Counted from the stretch's first letter, positions 25,801 to 40,773 are shown. The stretch is DNA of 64,000 nt from Montifringilla adamsi (GCA_017590115.1 JAGGNK010006892.1:11070429-11134428), one strand, 5' to 3'. Notes: generated from the sequence alone by a model not told the origin. Made by a program: numbers and translations.

Positions 25801-28187
25801 TAAAGCACTGGGGTTTAGATTTGTATTTGCCACTGTGTAAAACTGTGACTTCCTTTATTTTTCAAATGTTTGTATTTCACTTAAAACATGACTCTTCTTT
25901 TAAAGGTCTTTCTTCCTGTGAACAGCCTTTCAGGATCTGGTAATCTTTCTGTGGATATAGATTTTTCTAATTAATATGAATGTTATAAGCACCAATAAAT
26001 CACTGAGAAATAGAAATTTCTCTTTGCAGCTCAATGGCAAGAAAGCTAGAAAATCTGTCACCCAAACAGCAGTATCTGCATCCAAGTTCCTCTCATCCAT
26101 ATACTAGCCATGGTTTGGAAAACAAGCTGATTTTACATGAAGATCCATGACTTCCATAAGGCTCAGGTGCCTCACAACTGTCATCTCTGCTGGTGAACCT
26201 TGCTATTGCAATATGTGGATTTTATCATCACCTTGAAAAGAAAGTAATGCAGCCTGGTGAGGTTCATGAAAATAGGAAGGAAGCAGACGTGTACTGCTGC
26301 AGCATGAGGACTGTGTTTCTTAGCTCCTTTTGGAAATGTCTCACTTTGAAGACATCTGGTGGTCTTGGCACCTCACATTCACTTGCATTTTATTTTCAAT
26401 GTCACTAACATCTAACAGATGACCACATTATTGAAGTGATTGCACTGGTGACATCTGAAACAGGATAAACATATTTTTTGAAATGTAGTCAGGTACAATC
26501 TACCTGGGTACACATTGCCCTGGATAAAGACAGTTCCCGCCTTGTAATGGCACATCTGACTTCCCGCTGAGCCTTTGAGTAAGGCATTTTAACATTTCCC
26601 AGGAAAAATGTGTGCATGGTTTTACTTGTGTCCTGGGAGCACTGAAATGTTAATGTTTGCAAAATGCTTTGAGGGTTAAGCATTAAGTGCTTCCTCTTAA
26701 TTCATTCTCAAGTTGTGCTATTCTGGGGCTTCTACAGAGTGACATCACCACATATGAATATAATCTTTGCAATAAGGTATGCATCTGATTCTACAAGTTT
26801 AAACACACAAACGCATTACAGGAAGGTCATATATTCATGCATACCAAATGATGGTTTTCATCATTTCATGTGAACACTCAGTAGGAAGGGTGAACTGACT
26901 CCAGTTAGCCCTCCTGTGCTGATCACCAGCTAGCTTCAGTTCCTTTTTGTTTGGTAGAAAAGAGTGCACAGTTACCACTGACACATTAATGTGCACCAGT
27001 TCTTCCTTCCCTGAAAACTTCTGTGCCTAGGTTTTTAATAACTAAGGTTTTAGTTATTTTTTAGATTGAGCTTTCTCGTTGAGCTGCTTCTGGGAAGCCA
27101 GAGTGACCCTTTAGGTGTGGAAGTACATTGAATGATCATGGATGTGAGGGGGGGGAAATCTTGCATCATTATACGTATATACAGGCATAGAGTACTGTTG
27201 CATGCATTTGTGTGTGTCTCTATATATAGATATTCTATATATAAGCACTAATTTCCTGCCTAAAGACAACTCAGTTTCTCACGAGCATTACATTTGTTCT
27301 AGGCTTCACAAGGGAAAAAAAAAAAAAGGTAAAAGTGTCATCCCAGTTATAAAGTCTGCATGGTTGTTGCTTATTTTTAAATATTTAGGGTTTTAGATGT
27401 GACACAGAATCATTTCAATCAGAAAACCAGAATGAATAATGAGAGAATATGAACACACATGTTATTCCATTGTGCTGCCTCTCAAGAACCAGTCTGGAGT
27501 AGTCAGCTTTTGGGTATTTGAAGGTACCTTGCACACAACCCCAAACCAAAGAGCTGGGGTAAGAGAAGTAGGATTGCCAGTCTCTGCTCCCTGAGAGAGA
27601 GCATGTTTTGCTTTTAAGCTGGGACAGAAGGGAGGTTGACTGCAGGTCAGATTTGTCTGCACTGATGTTTACCTTCACGTTTAATGCATAATCCATGCTT
27701 TGCACCTTAGTGTGTGTGCATTCTGTCACTGCACAGTCACAAAGAGAGGTGTGTGTGTGGCTATTGAGACACAAACTGGTACCTTATAGAGCAAAGAGTT
27801 TACTCATAGCAAGGATTAACCCCTAATGTGTGCCTAGTACAATGGAGTGCTATGTTCCACTGATACACAGCGCATGCTGTGCTACTTGCTTGAGCTATTC
27901 TCTTTAAATAGAGATTAAGATTTTATTATTACTTCCCTATCCCGTAGATCCCATGACAGTTGCTGGGGTTTGTTTTGGTTTTAAAGATTTAAGATGCCTC
28001 CATGGGTGGGCCTAGACTGTTTTAAAATGTATTAACATGAATTTACTCTGCAATTGAGTGTAGCTACTTCTGTTCTCTGACTTTGTTGCTAGGTATGTCT
28101 TTGTTAGAGCAGCAGCACTGGAATATAAAATACCTAGTAGTTGTCCAGGCATTTGAAGCAGACTCAGGATGCTTTTGAGGCCAGAAG
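22816..28187. other. Intergenic sequence downstream of YAP1
   Basis: No gene recognised. An AATAAA at 23269-23274 could serve an extended YAP1 transcript. The stretch at about 22925-23080 has the flavour of an old, decayed amniote repeat but I cannot name one. An imperfect inverted repeat lies at 25508-25550 within a slightly CpG-richer block (about 25370-25790). The remaining open frames are short and unremarkable. Confidence 0.7.
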
Positions 28188-28702
28188 TCTGGAAGGCATG
28201 GGATTAGGAAAGGCAGGTCTTGCTTGATCAACCTGATCTCCTTTTATGACCAGGTGACCTGACCTGCCTGTGGATGAGGGAAAGGCTGTGGATGTTGTGT
28301 GCCTGGACTTCAGTAAAGCCTTTGAACCATTTCCCACAGCATTCTCCTGGAGAAGCTGGCTGCTCATGGCTCAGACAGGTGCACTGCTTGTTGGGTGCTG
28401 AAGAAGTGCTTGGATGACCAAGCCTAGAGGGGGCTGGTGACTGGAGTTACATCCATCTGGGGACCAGTCACAAGTGGGATTCCCCTGGGCTCAGTACTGG
28501 AGCCAGACCCATTTAATACCTTTATCAATGACCTGGATGAGGGGATGGAGAGCCCCCTCAGCACCCAGGGAAGCAGTGGAGGCACCATCCATGGAGCTGT
28601 ACCAGAAATGGCTGGACATGCCATGTCTAGCTGACAAGGAGGTGCTCACTCAAAGGCTGGACTTGGAGGTCTTTTCCAGCCATAATGATTCTATGATTAT
28701 GT
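28188..28702 (+). mobile_element. CR1 LINE fragment with reverse-transcriptase remnant, internally deleted
   Basis: The + strand carries decayed CR1 ORF2. DNA at 28300-28325 encodes the LDFSKAF reverse-transcriptase motif, and 28475-28550 gives [13 protein letters not shown] followed by [11 protein letters not shown]. After about 28565 the sequence jumps to the CR1 3' end (GGACTTGGAGGTCTTTTCCAGCC, then ATGATTCTATGATTATG at the end). Most of the later reverse transcriptase and the C-terminal region are therefore missing. Stops and frame changes interrupt the frame; it is a dead copy. Confidence 0.92.
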
Positions 28703-31700
28703 GACCTTAGATCTTAAATCAGCCCTTTGGACTCCATGCTGTGCTTGTACTGGACCTAACCTGCTACTGAAACAAACAGGAGATTTTTATATCCCATAAT
28801 AGTCAGACAGTACTCTGACTGCTTCTAGAACTGACTCCAGTGGCTATTATCTTAGGCTTTTATTTTGTTTTTCTTTTTTTTTTCCCTCATTGTGTCATCT
28901 GTAAAAATGGATTATATCCTTTCTATGTTATCCAAATACTCCAGTCTCAGATGAGATGTTTACATTTTGTGCATTTATATGAACTAATACTTTGCATATA
29001 TTTGTGAACTGTATTTAGAAATACACAAAATTCAGAAGGGCTTTGAGTGTGTCAGAAGATGAGATCATCAATGAAGTGTTTTGAGAAAAAAATGGAGACA
29101 AACCAACTGAGACAGATATGCACGTGTATACTAAGTAGTCAGCTACAGGAATCTTAAATTATGTCCTATTAGCTCAATAGATAAAATTGCTTTTGTGGCT
29201 CAGGAGATCAACACAAAATTGATTTATCTGTTACTTAACTGACAAATAAATGTATATGCTCTCATGGGATGCACAAATGCAAATAGAACAGGCACAAGGG
29301 AATCCTGCACTGGTTCGTATCAGTGAGCAGTGGGAGTGCTGGTCAGACTTTTGGGTACAGCACTTGATGAAAGGCACTGATCATGGTCCAGAGGTAAGCA
29401 CTGACCATGAGGAAAATGTGAGAGAGGAAGATTAAAGTAACTGGGCTGTTTTTCTACAGAAAAGCTGACTAAATGGGGAAAGATGAACTTCAAGTGAAAG
29501 GCAAGTATTACTATGAATCTATTATCCATGGAGTAAAGGGTGAGAATTTACATTGGAGTAAAGTAAACTTTAGGTTAGGAAAACCTTCTTTTACTCTTCT
29601 AGTGCCTGAGGATGCTGTAGTAGCTCTATTGTGGCAGCATTCAAAGGACAAGTTTGATGAGCATCTCTCAGAAACGGGATGGAGCTGACCTGGCCTCGGG
29701 GTGGCTGAAAGATCGAGCTGACCTCTGAGGTCCACTCCTGAGCACCAAGTCAAAGAACTGGGGCCACTGCTGGAGCTCAAGGACTAGGTTAGAAAATGCA
29801 GGTTCCTAGACTTTCAGATCACTGGACCCTTTCCTTACATCAGCTAGTAACCCCTGTCACTCCTGCAATCATACTGATAGCATAAAAATGCAAAAAATTA
29901 AATAAAGAACTTATTTGCTAAATAAGTTGCTAAAACTTTCCATTTGTCCAGCTTTGATTATTTCTCTGCTTAAGATATCATTTGGTACCTTCTCTTTTCT
30001 TCTATTGAAAATATTTGCGTGCTTTAACTAAGGTCAACTGCTTTAATAAACAGGACAAAATGTTTCCACTATGGTAAGGGTGCTTTATTGCTATCTGTCT
30101 TCTAACTAAATGTACTGCATGTGTGCAATTTGTCTGTGAATTAAACCAGCAAGACGAGTTCAAGTGTGGCCAAGATACAATAGATTGAGCACAGCTCCCA
30201 CTTAGTAGGAGAAAAACCTCCTGCAGAGAAGTAAAATCATCCTGAAAATCATCCAGCCTTTGTGGAAAAGATGTATTTTTGGCTGAAACTCTAGGGGAGA
30301 AGTACTGATGAGCTTGAAGCTAAGCCCAGATACCAGTCTTGGCAAAAACAAAAGCATCAAACTGGGTAAGAGGGGAAAAAATCCAGCCAAAGAAGTGTGT
30401 GGTCCTTTCTAATGGAACAGTCTTTTTTGCACGTTCTCTGGTGTAGAGCAGTGTGGTAAAAATGATGGCCTGCAGACTTACACATCATTTATTTACTGGT
30501 ATGTATTTCCCTTAAGGGAGTGGCATATTTACCACCCCCTTCACCTCAAAACTTTCTCTCTACAGCATTTTTCTTTCTTTTTTTCCCTACTGAGGAAGGT
30601 CTTCCTCATAGCTGACTTTCTGCTGTTCGCACTTCTACCCTTGAATAAATAAGCTTCAGAAGACTTGAAAGAGAACTTTGTGGAATATAAACATGTTTGG
30701 GAGCAATTTCAGTAAGTTAAGATGAAATGCTGTGTTTGGCTCAAGGTCATTAAATAATTCACTGTACTTACTGCCAAGCAAGCACTGTTTCATACACTGT
30801 TTTCCTGGCTAAATTCCAACCTGGCTATTTCATGTGCCCACCTAAATTCCTCCTATGTGCCTGAATAGAGATGATCATCTTCACTTGCCTCTACCACACT
30901 GGTGCCCCATCTGGCCTGTGCAGCGTGCCCTGCCTTCCACAGGTGCCTGCTCATGGGTGGGTAGGTGATAACTCCTATTATGTAAAATACTGCAGGCTCT
31001 CTCAGGATGAAAGGTGCTAAATGTATGCAAGTCATTTATTATTTTGCTCAGAGCCTGAGTTGAAGACATGCACAACCTGTTCTGACTTCTCCAGAACAGG
31101 TTTCAGTGTGCATTAAACCCATTTGCCAGAACTGCTGTGCTGCCTTTTGTTTCTAAATTTACCCTATTGCACAGCTGATTAGGGAGACAGGAAGCAATGT
31201 ATCTTGAAGCTTTCAGGAGACAGCCCCTCCCTGGAGATGTACTTCAGTGACCTAAATGTACAGCGAACAACATGTGAGAGGTGGGGTTTCAGGCCTGGGC
31301 ATGCCGACGTAGGTGATACCATCAAAGTCTGTCACTTCCTTCAGAAGTTCACTAACTTTTTTTTTTTTCTCCCCTCAAATGATTTTATTTCAGAATTCGG
31401 GCAAGATAAATAACGTTGCTGTTTCTTGCTGCCCCGCACAGGTGGGATGGGACATCCGAGAGTTCAGGATCAGCAGCGTCAGCACTGGAATAGATAAAGC
31501 AGAATTCTGGTGAGCTTGAAGTATTGCTGGGAGTGGTTTTTGTTCACCTCCCTTATCATTTTGGCAAATGCCTTAAGGAGTATTGTCTCTCCCTTTTCTA
31601 TTTTTGGAAAGAGGGTTGGGAACACTTTGTTCTCTTCAAGTAGTGTTTGAGTCCAGTTAAGCAGAGACCTCCTTAGCACCGTACACGTCCAGCTTGCACA

Positions 31701-34700
31701 AAAGACACCACACCATCTTTCTGAGGTTATTAACTACAGCTGATGCCAGCAATCAGGATGCCTGATCTACAAAATGCAGTAATTCTCTTGATTCCCTGAT
31801 ATGGAAAATAAGATATTAATAATACAGCCATTTTATACAAGCAAGTTCTTCTTGTTTGCTTTGTGTGGAATGGCAAAGCAAAACCAGTCATTTGATACTT
31901 CTGACTAGTGAAGTAGTCACTGTGAGTGGATGGGCTGGGGTATTACACAGGATCACAAACCAAACCCTGAGCTGTAACAGAGCACAGACTTCTGGCAAAC
32001 CTCCTCCCCTCACATGTCTGTATTAGTGGGTGAAATGGGTATAGGTAATTTACCACTGTGAAAGTAACTTGCTTTATCAAGGCATTTCAAGGTTTCTTTC
32101 ATGTTACAAGCTAACAATTAATTATTGAAAGGCATCTACAAAAATATATCTAGGGTTGAGAACTCCCCAAATATTTTCTGAAAGTTCCTTCTCTGTGAGC
32201 CTAGCTCATCCACAGTGTCATCTAGTTATACTCAGCAATGCTTACACCTGCCATGAAACCCTGGGATGCCAGGAAACTGCCCTGGCCAGCCTTTCATCTC
32301 TCATTTGTACCAGGGGGCTCATGAACTCTCTGATATTTCAGAAGCTGCACAGATTTTTCTATGAAAAACAAGATCAAAATGCTTGCAAGTCAAATCACAT
32401 GTGTAGAAACAAGTTACCACAGGTAGTAAGGACCCTGGAAAATTCTCCCTGTGATGGTTTTGAGCTGCATTCACTGTTTGATACAGACCTGTTAATGCCA
32501 TTCTCTCTGGCCAGGAGAGGGGAAAAGGAAACTGCCTCAGGACTGACAAAAGTGGCTCAAAGGTGCCAGTAATGATGCAGTCACAGCCAGTGCAATTGAC
32601 TTAAATGAGAGCACATTTGCCCTTCATCTGTTATTTCCCATCAAGTTTACTAATCCTCTAAAGCTATCTTAGAGTGTCTTTGATGAAAGGTGAATTGCTG
32701 ATTCATCCATTCAGTAGGTATGTGGAGTCTCTACATCATTTACCAAAAAAATAATGATGTCACCTTTGCTGTGTTTTTTTAGTGGAGGGTGAGATAGCCA
32801 GGTGTCAGAAATGTATCCCATTCCCAGGGTGTAGTTCAATTATCAAAGCATGACTACAGTTAAAACTTATGAAATACTGAATTAAGTGAATCATTCCAAA
32901 ATGTGGACAGAAAAGCAAACAGAGTCAGTACTCCAGCATCCTTTTGGACAGCTGTGTTATGCCATAAATTGCAAGTTAATAATGGGATTGTTGGTTTAGG
33001 TCCTATCTTATTTTTCTGTCTGGTGAAAAAAAAATTGGAACACAGCTGACAGGGCAGTAGGAGATGCAGCCCCTAAAAGAGATTTCTCTATTTAGCTGAA
33101 TTTTTCCCCCTGATTTATAATAATAATTCTTTAAAATCTGCCTTCAAATTGCTCCTTCTTTTTGGCTTTAAATAAAGCAAGGGAATAACTACAGTTGATA
33201 CCAGCAGAGCCCACTCTCAGCAGACCTTGAGCTGTCCTTGGGCTGTCCCCCTGCCAGTACAGGCCACGGGTTTTCATGTGTTTGAGTGAATCACCCTGAT
33301 CCTAAACACACAAATCATACTTGTCTGCTGCAACTTTAAATAAGCTTGGGGCTCTGCACAACATAATTAAGAGCTGTGACAGGAAACTCTAAACGTTGCT
33401 TCCAGCCTACAGTAAATCACAGATCTGTGTGCAGGACCTTCAACAACAACTGAATCCAGTTTTCCTTGATGTATACTTCCATGATTTTAACCTTCCCTTT
33501 ACAGGGTAAATTCCACCTCTGCTTTAAAAGATCTGGGAGGAATTGAAAAGTGATCCAGATGCTGCAATGGCCAATCTTGTTTGAACCATCTGTGCTCCTG
33601 CCAGGGTGTGTCAGACATTCCAACAGCCCCTTCTGTGCACTGTGCTTCTCTCAGCACAGATCCCACCCCCAAAACCACAGGGAGCTATACATAAAAGTCT
33701 GGAATCTCCAGTGATTCGGCGACTCAGGCACCAGCATCCTTGCCTGAGCAAGTCCTCCAAAGTCCACACATCCATGAAAAATCCTGTGATTATAGGATTA
33801 ACCCATTAAATTCACTAACAACAGTGATCCCCTCAAAAAGCTGGGCTTCTGTGGCAGTGCCATATCTGAGCAAGGGGATTTTTTAAGCTATCCATATAGC
33901 TTTAGGAAGTGTGTGCTGAGATTTGATTTAACCAGCTTGGAGAAGCCACCAAGTAACTCCAGCAGTGAGATGGTCCTTGTGACACTCATGCTGTTGAAAC
34001 TGCCTGAGGGCTGTTGGTCTCCAGCTAAAGCTGACTTTCTGAATTTTGTGGCATTTATGTGATTCGTTTATGGTTTTCTGGGAGAGAGAGAGCTCATAAA
34101 CATCAAAACTTGGGGTGAATTTTGCTGTGTTACCAGCCGGGAGAATCTCAGTTTTTCCCTGACAGACACAGAAACACAGGACTTCATCTCTTCTTTTCCT
34201 TAATAATAAATGAGCAGTATACAAATTATAACTGATGTCCTAAAATTTGCTTTTTGGCCCTTCCCAATTTTTCTTCTGGTATAATTCTGCTACTTTTTCC
34301 AATCCAAAGGAATTTGAAACTGATACAGCCAGTCCTATCTGAAGCAGTAGTCCTTCCCCTCCTTCTGAGTTGAGAATGGCAACTCAACCCAGCTTTATGA
34401 AAATTGAGATATATAAAAACTATCTCCCAGGAAAGAAGAAAATACTTGACAACTAATTTTTAAAGAGATGGAGTTTGCACCAGCTGCTTACATAAAAGAA
34501 GAAAAAGAGAAAGGAAATGTATCCTACATAGTGTTACCTAATTCAGAAGCTTTGAGGCTTCATGGATAAGTGTTGGTAGGAACCACACTCATTTTGAAAA
34601 GGTAAGATATATAATATGGACACAGAATATACAACCTGAATATCAGCTTGTTGATGTTTTGAAAATCAGAAGAGATTCTCGTCATAGATTACATTAATTA

Positions 34701-35734
34701 TGCAATTGAATGATGTTTTCACGAAGTGTGAAGTAAATGGCAGTACATGTCTCCTGGTTTTCTTTTAAAATGTCATTATTCAACCAACATTCTCTTATGC
34801 AGATCAGTGCTTAACTTCTGAAATGGTTATGTCTTAAACTGAAGAATTTCCTTTGTTCTCAATCCTTTGCCTCCTGAAAAATGCTCTAGACATAATAGTC
34901 AATTGGGAATGTCCATTTCTAAATGCTAAATTGCTTATTGAATGCCTGATGGTAAACATTTGTAAAGGCCAGAATCTGAAACAGAAGAAAATATATAGAT
35001 GAAACCTCAAAAAAATCCTAGCTCGGTAAAAATATGAATAGTGTTTATGATCCTGAAATAACTTTTTAGAGTCAGAGCAAAGTAGGGTTATTTTAGCTTA
35101 ACATTTCCTGGATCTTAAATATATTTGATTTCTGTTAAATTTAACTTCATTATTTTTAGGTTGTGTTTGGTTTGGAACGATTCAAGCATCCTAAGCTATT
35201 TTTATGTTGTTCACAGTGCATACTTACAAATTGAATGTGGTTACTTTAGCTTTTTTTGTTAATTGTTAAACTTTCATGCCACCAATGTTGAAACAGGAAA
35301 AAGATGTGTCATTTGTAGTGATATAAAGAAAAGCATCAGCCTTCTAGTTAAATTGATTTTTTGATGATAGATTAACTGAATCCTTGGCAATTGTATTCTG
35401 CTTTGCAGTAGTAAATAAAGAAGAAATCTCTTTGGCAGCTTTAACTGGATCTTCAGCTGCTTCATCCCCAGAAGCGGGCTCAGTTTCCTCACTTGTATGT
35501 GAAGAAGAAGGAGGGAATGAGCTGGAGAGCATTTGGAGATTTGCTTCTCTGCCAACTCAGGCAAACCACTGCCTGCCCCTTTATAAAGGGAGAAGAAGCC
35601 TTGGCAAGTCCCTCGGAAAGGGGGTGATGTGCATTAAGGATACCATTCCTCCATGGCAGTGGGTTGCTGCTGAGATGCCATTAAGAGTTTTCCCTACTTA
35701 GTGTTGCTGCAGAGGCACTTTGAGGGGAACCTGC
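28703..35734. other. Intergenic sequence between two CR1 copies
   Basis: About 7 kb without a recognised gene or RNA. A segment at 31393-31510 has an acceptor-like and a donor-like edge and an open frame but no recognised product; it is listed as a finding. No other repeat family is identified. Confidence 0.7.
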
Positions 35735-35942
35735 AGCGCCTTTAGTTTCAGGTGATGCTTTTTACAGGGACCTAGTGACAAGAGGAAATGGCCTCGGGGG
35801 GACGGGGGTGGAATGCACAACAGGGAAAAATTCTCCACTGAAAGGGTGGTCAGGCATTGGAACAGGCTGCCCAGGGAAGCGGTAGAATCACCATCAGTAA
35901 AAGTGTTCAAAAGGAGCTTGCAGCTCTTGCTGGGCACCACAT
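35735..35942 (+). mobile_element. CR1 LINE 3'-region fragment
   Basis: About 0.2 kb of the CR1 3' region on the + strand: the counterpart of the CACTGGAACAGGCTGCCCAGGG text (here CATTGGAACAGGCTGCCCAGGG at about 35856), followed by GTAGAATCACC and GTGTTCAAAAGGAGC-like CR1 text. The copy lacks the terminal ATTCTATGATT repeats, so it is truncated at both ends. A short GAAGA repeat follows at 35953-35971. Confidence 0.8.
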
Positions 35943-38900
35943 CACCCTACTGAAGAGAAGAGAAGAGAGATAAAAACCTCAAGAGATTATAAGGTTCTCT
36001 GTCTGCCTCCAGACTGTGACTGGATGTGCTCAACAACTTTATCTTGTGCAGAAACTTTCAGGAGACCTTGAAAAGTTTCAGTAGTTTTTTGATATCTTTG
36101 TAAAATAACATTGCCCCAGTCATCACAGGAGATTTCACAGCTCCATTTTAAACTAAACAAAGAAGATTGTGCAGTATGAAAAATCATATTGACTGAAACT
36201 CTGGCATTCTGAGAGCACTTGGGACCTGAATGTAATTAAAAAATAAATACATTCAGCACTGTGTAGGCAATGAAAGCCTTACCTCGGGATTATTTGGTTT
36301 AGAACTTATCCCACACAAATTGCCAAGTTAGCAGTCAAAGGAATGACAGATTGAAGGCTGCCAGGCAATTCTATCTTGCCTTCAAACATATATTATTTAT
36401 GCTTATTCATTGTAATATAGTCTCCAGGTAAATATGGCTACAAATTAACTTCCCTACATATTGAAAATATTCAGTGAATGAGCAACAAGCCTATGCTATG
36501 CAAAAGAAGCTTGGAGCTGAGACTAATTTTTTAAAAACAATGCTACTTCAGATTTTCTTGTTTCAATACACACACATACAAAAAAATTCAGATTTCCTAT
36601 TGTAAAACTTTGAAAACTACTGTTTGAGATCAACTGAAAGGACTCTTAGATATATTTATCTTCAAATTTGTGCACTGTGTTTTCATTTCTGAATTTTCAT
36701 GTTTGAATTCTATCTTTTTCTCCTAGAAACACCTAGGGCAAAGCTCTGCAGAGGCAGGTACCCCCTTGCCAGCTGTGGCCAAGAGCAAAGAGGCTGAAAG
36801 CACTGGGAGTCATGCAGGCACACACATCTGTTTGAAGCCAGAGTACAGGAGCAATGTCACACACTGCACACTCTGAGTGTGGTGTAGGAGCCCTGAATGC
36901 TCTCCTGACAGATGGTGAGCATTTCAGTACTCACTACATCGTGTGGCAAGGAGTCACACACCTCTTTGCCTGATTAACTCTGCTGAAAATAGCCATTGCA
37001 TCTTACTTGTCTTGAACTTGTTCTCTACAAATTTATGTTGTCTGATGTTTTTTATAACACAAGAAAGGGTGAGGAGTAATTTCCTGTTCACTTTATTCCT
37101 ATTTCTATTTAATCTTTTTTTCCTTAGTTCTCCCTATTCTTGAGCAGAAAAATTGTTGCCCATTCAAGTACTCCTTGTGTGAAATGGTTCCCAAACCTCC
37201 AAGCCCTTGCATCCCTTCTTGAAGCCTTTCCATTCCTACACTATCATCTTCCACAGAGAAAACTGGTAAGAGAATTACAGACAGAGCCCAACCAGGAGTT
37301 GTCCAGAGCATATGTTGTTGTCTCCTCCATTCTGCAGTCTCTATAACTTTCAACCAACTTTTCTGGTCAAGCTGATCAAACTGGAACATACTGACATTGA
37401 CAAAAGATAACACTTAAATGTGTTCTAAAAACCACCCCACTGAGAATGGTGTGTTCTAGGAACAAGGGTGGACTTGATAGAGAAATCATTCCTGGAACTT
37501 TCCCTTATTTCTGCTTTTCAATAACTTACCACCCTGGCATTTCTGTGCCCAGCTGTGTTATGAGCAAAGGACACTTCTAAACTGAGATAATTCTTCTGTC
37601 CACCTAGGGTGATTAGAGAGGTAATGATGCTTTTGGGGCAGTCCAAGTAAATATTTAAAGTGAGGTAGGTCAATGATACCCTAAAACCATCCAGTTATCT
37701 CCATTCATCACTGTGAAGGAAACAGATACCCACTGGACTGAATCCAGGTGTCCAAGGTCAGCTGGCAGGAACCCCAACTCTGGGGACAGTGGGCTGCATC
37801 TAGAGAAGTCAGATGAGTGTTGTGCTGCTTTGCTGCTGAGGTCTCTGTGTCCACCTTCCCCTGCATGAAGAGGAGGAGGTGGCTGGAGAAGGTGTTCAGG
37901 GTGACACTGGGAACTAGACCTTGGAGTCTTGGGCAGCACCAGGGAAGGGCGGTTATTGGAGCAGGGTCACTGGTGATGTGGGGATGACTGGAGTGTGAGT
38001 GTGGGGAGGCTACAGAGTAACAGGGTTTAACGCAAGAGCCAGAAGGGCTCCAGAGGGCTGTCACTGGATTTGAGTTATCAGGAGGGTGCTGGAATATTCA
38101 GATGATACTGGAGCTGAGGCCTGAGGGATAATGGTCACTGGAGCCAGTGGTATTGGAAAGATGCTGAGGTGCAGAACGAAGACATGCTGGCATATGGGGA
38201 CAGAGTTTTTAGCTTTATCTTGATTGAAAATATTGGGGTGAGGAGATGGTGAGGTTGTGAGAGAACACTGTGGACTTGGTGAGGAAGATATCATTAGGAC
38301 CCCGGAGTAAGGAAAGGGTTAATGGCCATTGCTTCTGGCCTTTCTTCAGTTCTTCCTCCATAACTGCTCTGTGCTGTGTTTTGGGGCTGGAGGCAATGCC
38401 TGGCCTGGCCTTAGGGCCTTTTGTCACCTCTGTGCAGCCCAGCCTAGGGATAGCTGCTCCTCTTTCCTCACCAAGCAGCAAAGAAGGGAACACAGACAGC
38501 TCTGCACCACCTCTCACTCCTCATCTCCCCTGCAGCATTAGGGGAGAGCGGTCATGACAGATGGCAGAGATGTTTGCCCTGATCCCAAGCTGAGGTGCTC
38601 CAATGAGAAGTGCTAACCCATCTCTCTGATGGAGAATTGAAGCTTTAGACCTAAAGGTTTTCAGCCAGTGCAGAAGTCCCTGTGAGCAAGCAGGAAAGAT
38701 CACACATGCCAGCTGACTTACAGATTTCTGTTGGAGGTGACCTCAGCTCTGCTCTGGGCTCTGGAATGGACAGGGTAGCTATCACCAAGATGTCTTTCCT
38801 TCCTTCCTCATCCTCCTGCCCACCCTGCACCTCTTGTCCCACCAGTCACCCTGCTTCAGGTCCTGGGCTCTTTGCTAGGCTGAGTCATTAGCAGTTACCA

Positions 38901-40773
38901 TTCCAGTCCTTGTGTCATCAGTCTGATTCTTCTTGGTTTGTTATCCAAGTGCCTTTTTACCTTGGTAGCTCAGCCCCACTTCCCTGCTCACAGCCACCTC
39001 CAGCCTTGAGCCCCCCAAGGCAGAGGCAGAGGCAGATCCTGCCCTGCTCAGGGCCTGTGGCAGCACTGGAGGCATCATCCATCTCTTCTGGGGACAGTCC
39101 TGTGAGGGCCTGGAAAGTGGCAGGGGACACACTGTGCCCTGTGCTGACACAACCCTCTGAAAATTCATCTGTCAAGCTGACAAGTCTCTGCTAAACTACA
39201 TGAGCTGAGACTTTTTGAAAACACATTTATAACTTGGCTACATCTTCTGGCATCGGGGTGACCTACCCCCATTTTGCCAAATTTCAAGCTCTTGCTCAAA
39301 TAAACAGTTGCCTAATCTTGCCCTGGAAACCTCAGAACCATTTTTACTGAAACTGCCTTCCCCTCTCCTCCTCCCAAAAGAAAATGGAAAGGGAAAGAAT
39401 CAGCCCGAGGCCAAGCCTTGGCAAAAGACATTTCAGCCTGGATGAGTAACATCGAACAAACTTAGCAGCAGCTGAAAGCAGGAGCTGGTAACAAGAACTG
39501 TCAGGCAGGGCTGATTGCAAGCACTGCTACCAGCTCTATCTGCAATGTGCATCACCCAGAAAAGGAGGGAAGTGCATAAATGGTAAAAATCATTTTACGT
39601 AACCTGAGGAATTGGATGCATGCCTTGGAGTGTCTGGTTCTCATCCTCCTTCATCTGTCTTGGCTTCCCTTCATCGCTTCTCGTGGCTGTGCTCTTTCTC
39701 CTTTGCAGCTCCTTCTGTTCTCCTATCAGCTCTCAAATGTCAGCTTTTGGTGACATTTGTATCTGAGATCTCTTGTCTTTTGCCCTTTTCTCCTCATTCT
39801 GCTAATATTCTTCTCTGAAAAGATGAAAAGGTTTGCTCAACACAGCTGAGAATATTTGGGGTTCATTTTAAAAAAGGGTTATGAAAAAGAGGAAAAGCTA
39901 CAAATTCACGTGATCCTGACTACATTAATAATTATGATACTGAGTTTCACTGGGCAATTTATGTAAAGCTGCTTCCAGATCATGAACCATTATTTAAAGG
40001 AAGAAGGCAAAAGAACAGTGAGGAAGCCATGGACATTTTAGATTAGAGTAGCTCCATTTTAATGAGGCACTACTAGTAAAATCTAGTTTCTTCCCAAAAT
40101 CAGAAATATTAATAGATGCTCCATTTCAGTCCCTGCCTATTTTGTAATGATTTTTTACATTCCTGATGCTGAGAAAAATCTGCATGTGAGAAGCAAGGAA
40201 GAAATATTGGCTTACAGTTTTGCACATGAATGAGCTTCAGACAAAGGCAACCAGAAAACTTGATAGTCTATAACACCCATCTACAGACACTGTTTGAATC
40301 TCCTTTATATCACCTTCAGATATAAGCTTAAAAACAAGATAGCAGATATGAGTGGCATATTTAGGAGATTTGTTGCTCAGCAATGACACAGGATAAACTA
40401 TCTACAGGACAACTTGGTTAGCCAGCTCTACTTTGGATTCTCAGAGGGTAAAGTCAGCCCAGTCATTGTAGAAAGGTTTCAGCCATTTCACAGCTGTAGA
40501 TCCAGGAGACATTTTCATTGTTATCTAATCTGATATCTAGCATAACACAGGCATCTCTGGATTGATGTTTACTGAATTAGACCATCATGTTAATGAAAAA
40601 GCAATAGCCAGGCACTGTTTTTTAGTAGCTCTAGGTACTTCTCACACCGAGCCCTCAGATATGAGCCCCCATGGTTTGCACCTATAATGCTTTCAGGTGA
40701 GCTGTGGGTGTAACTTGAGAGTTACCTAAATCATTGGTGCCTGCTTAATGGTGATGAATTCCTGAGATGTGCA

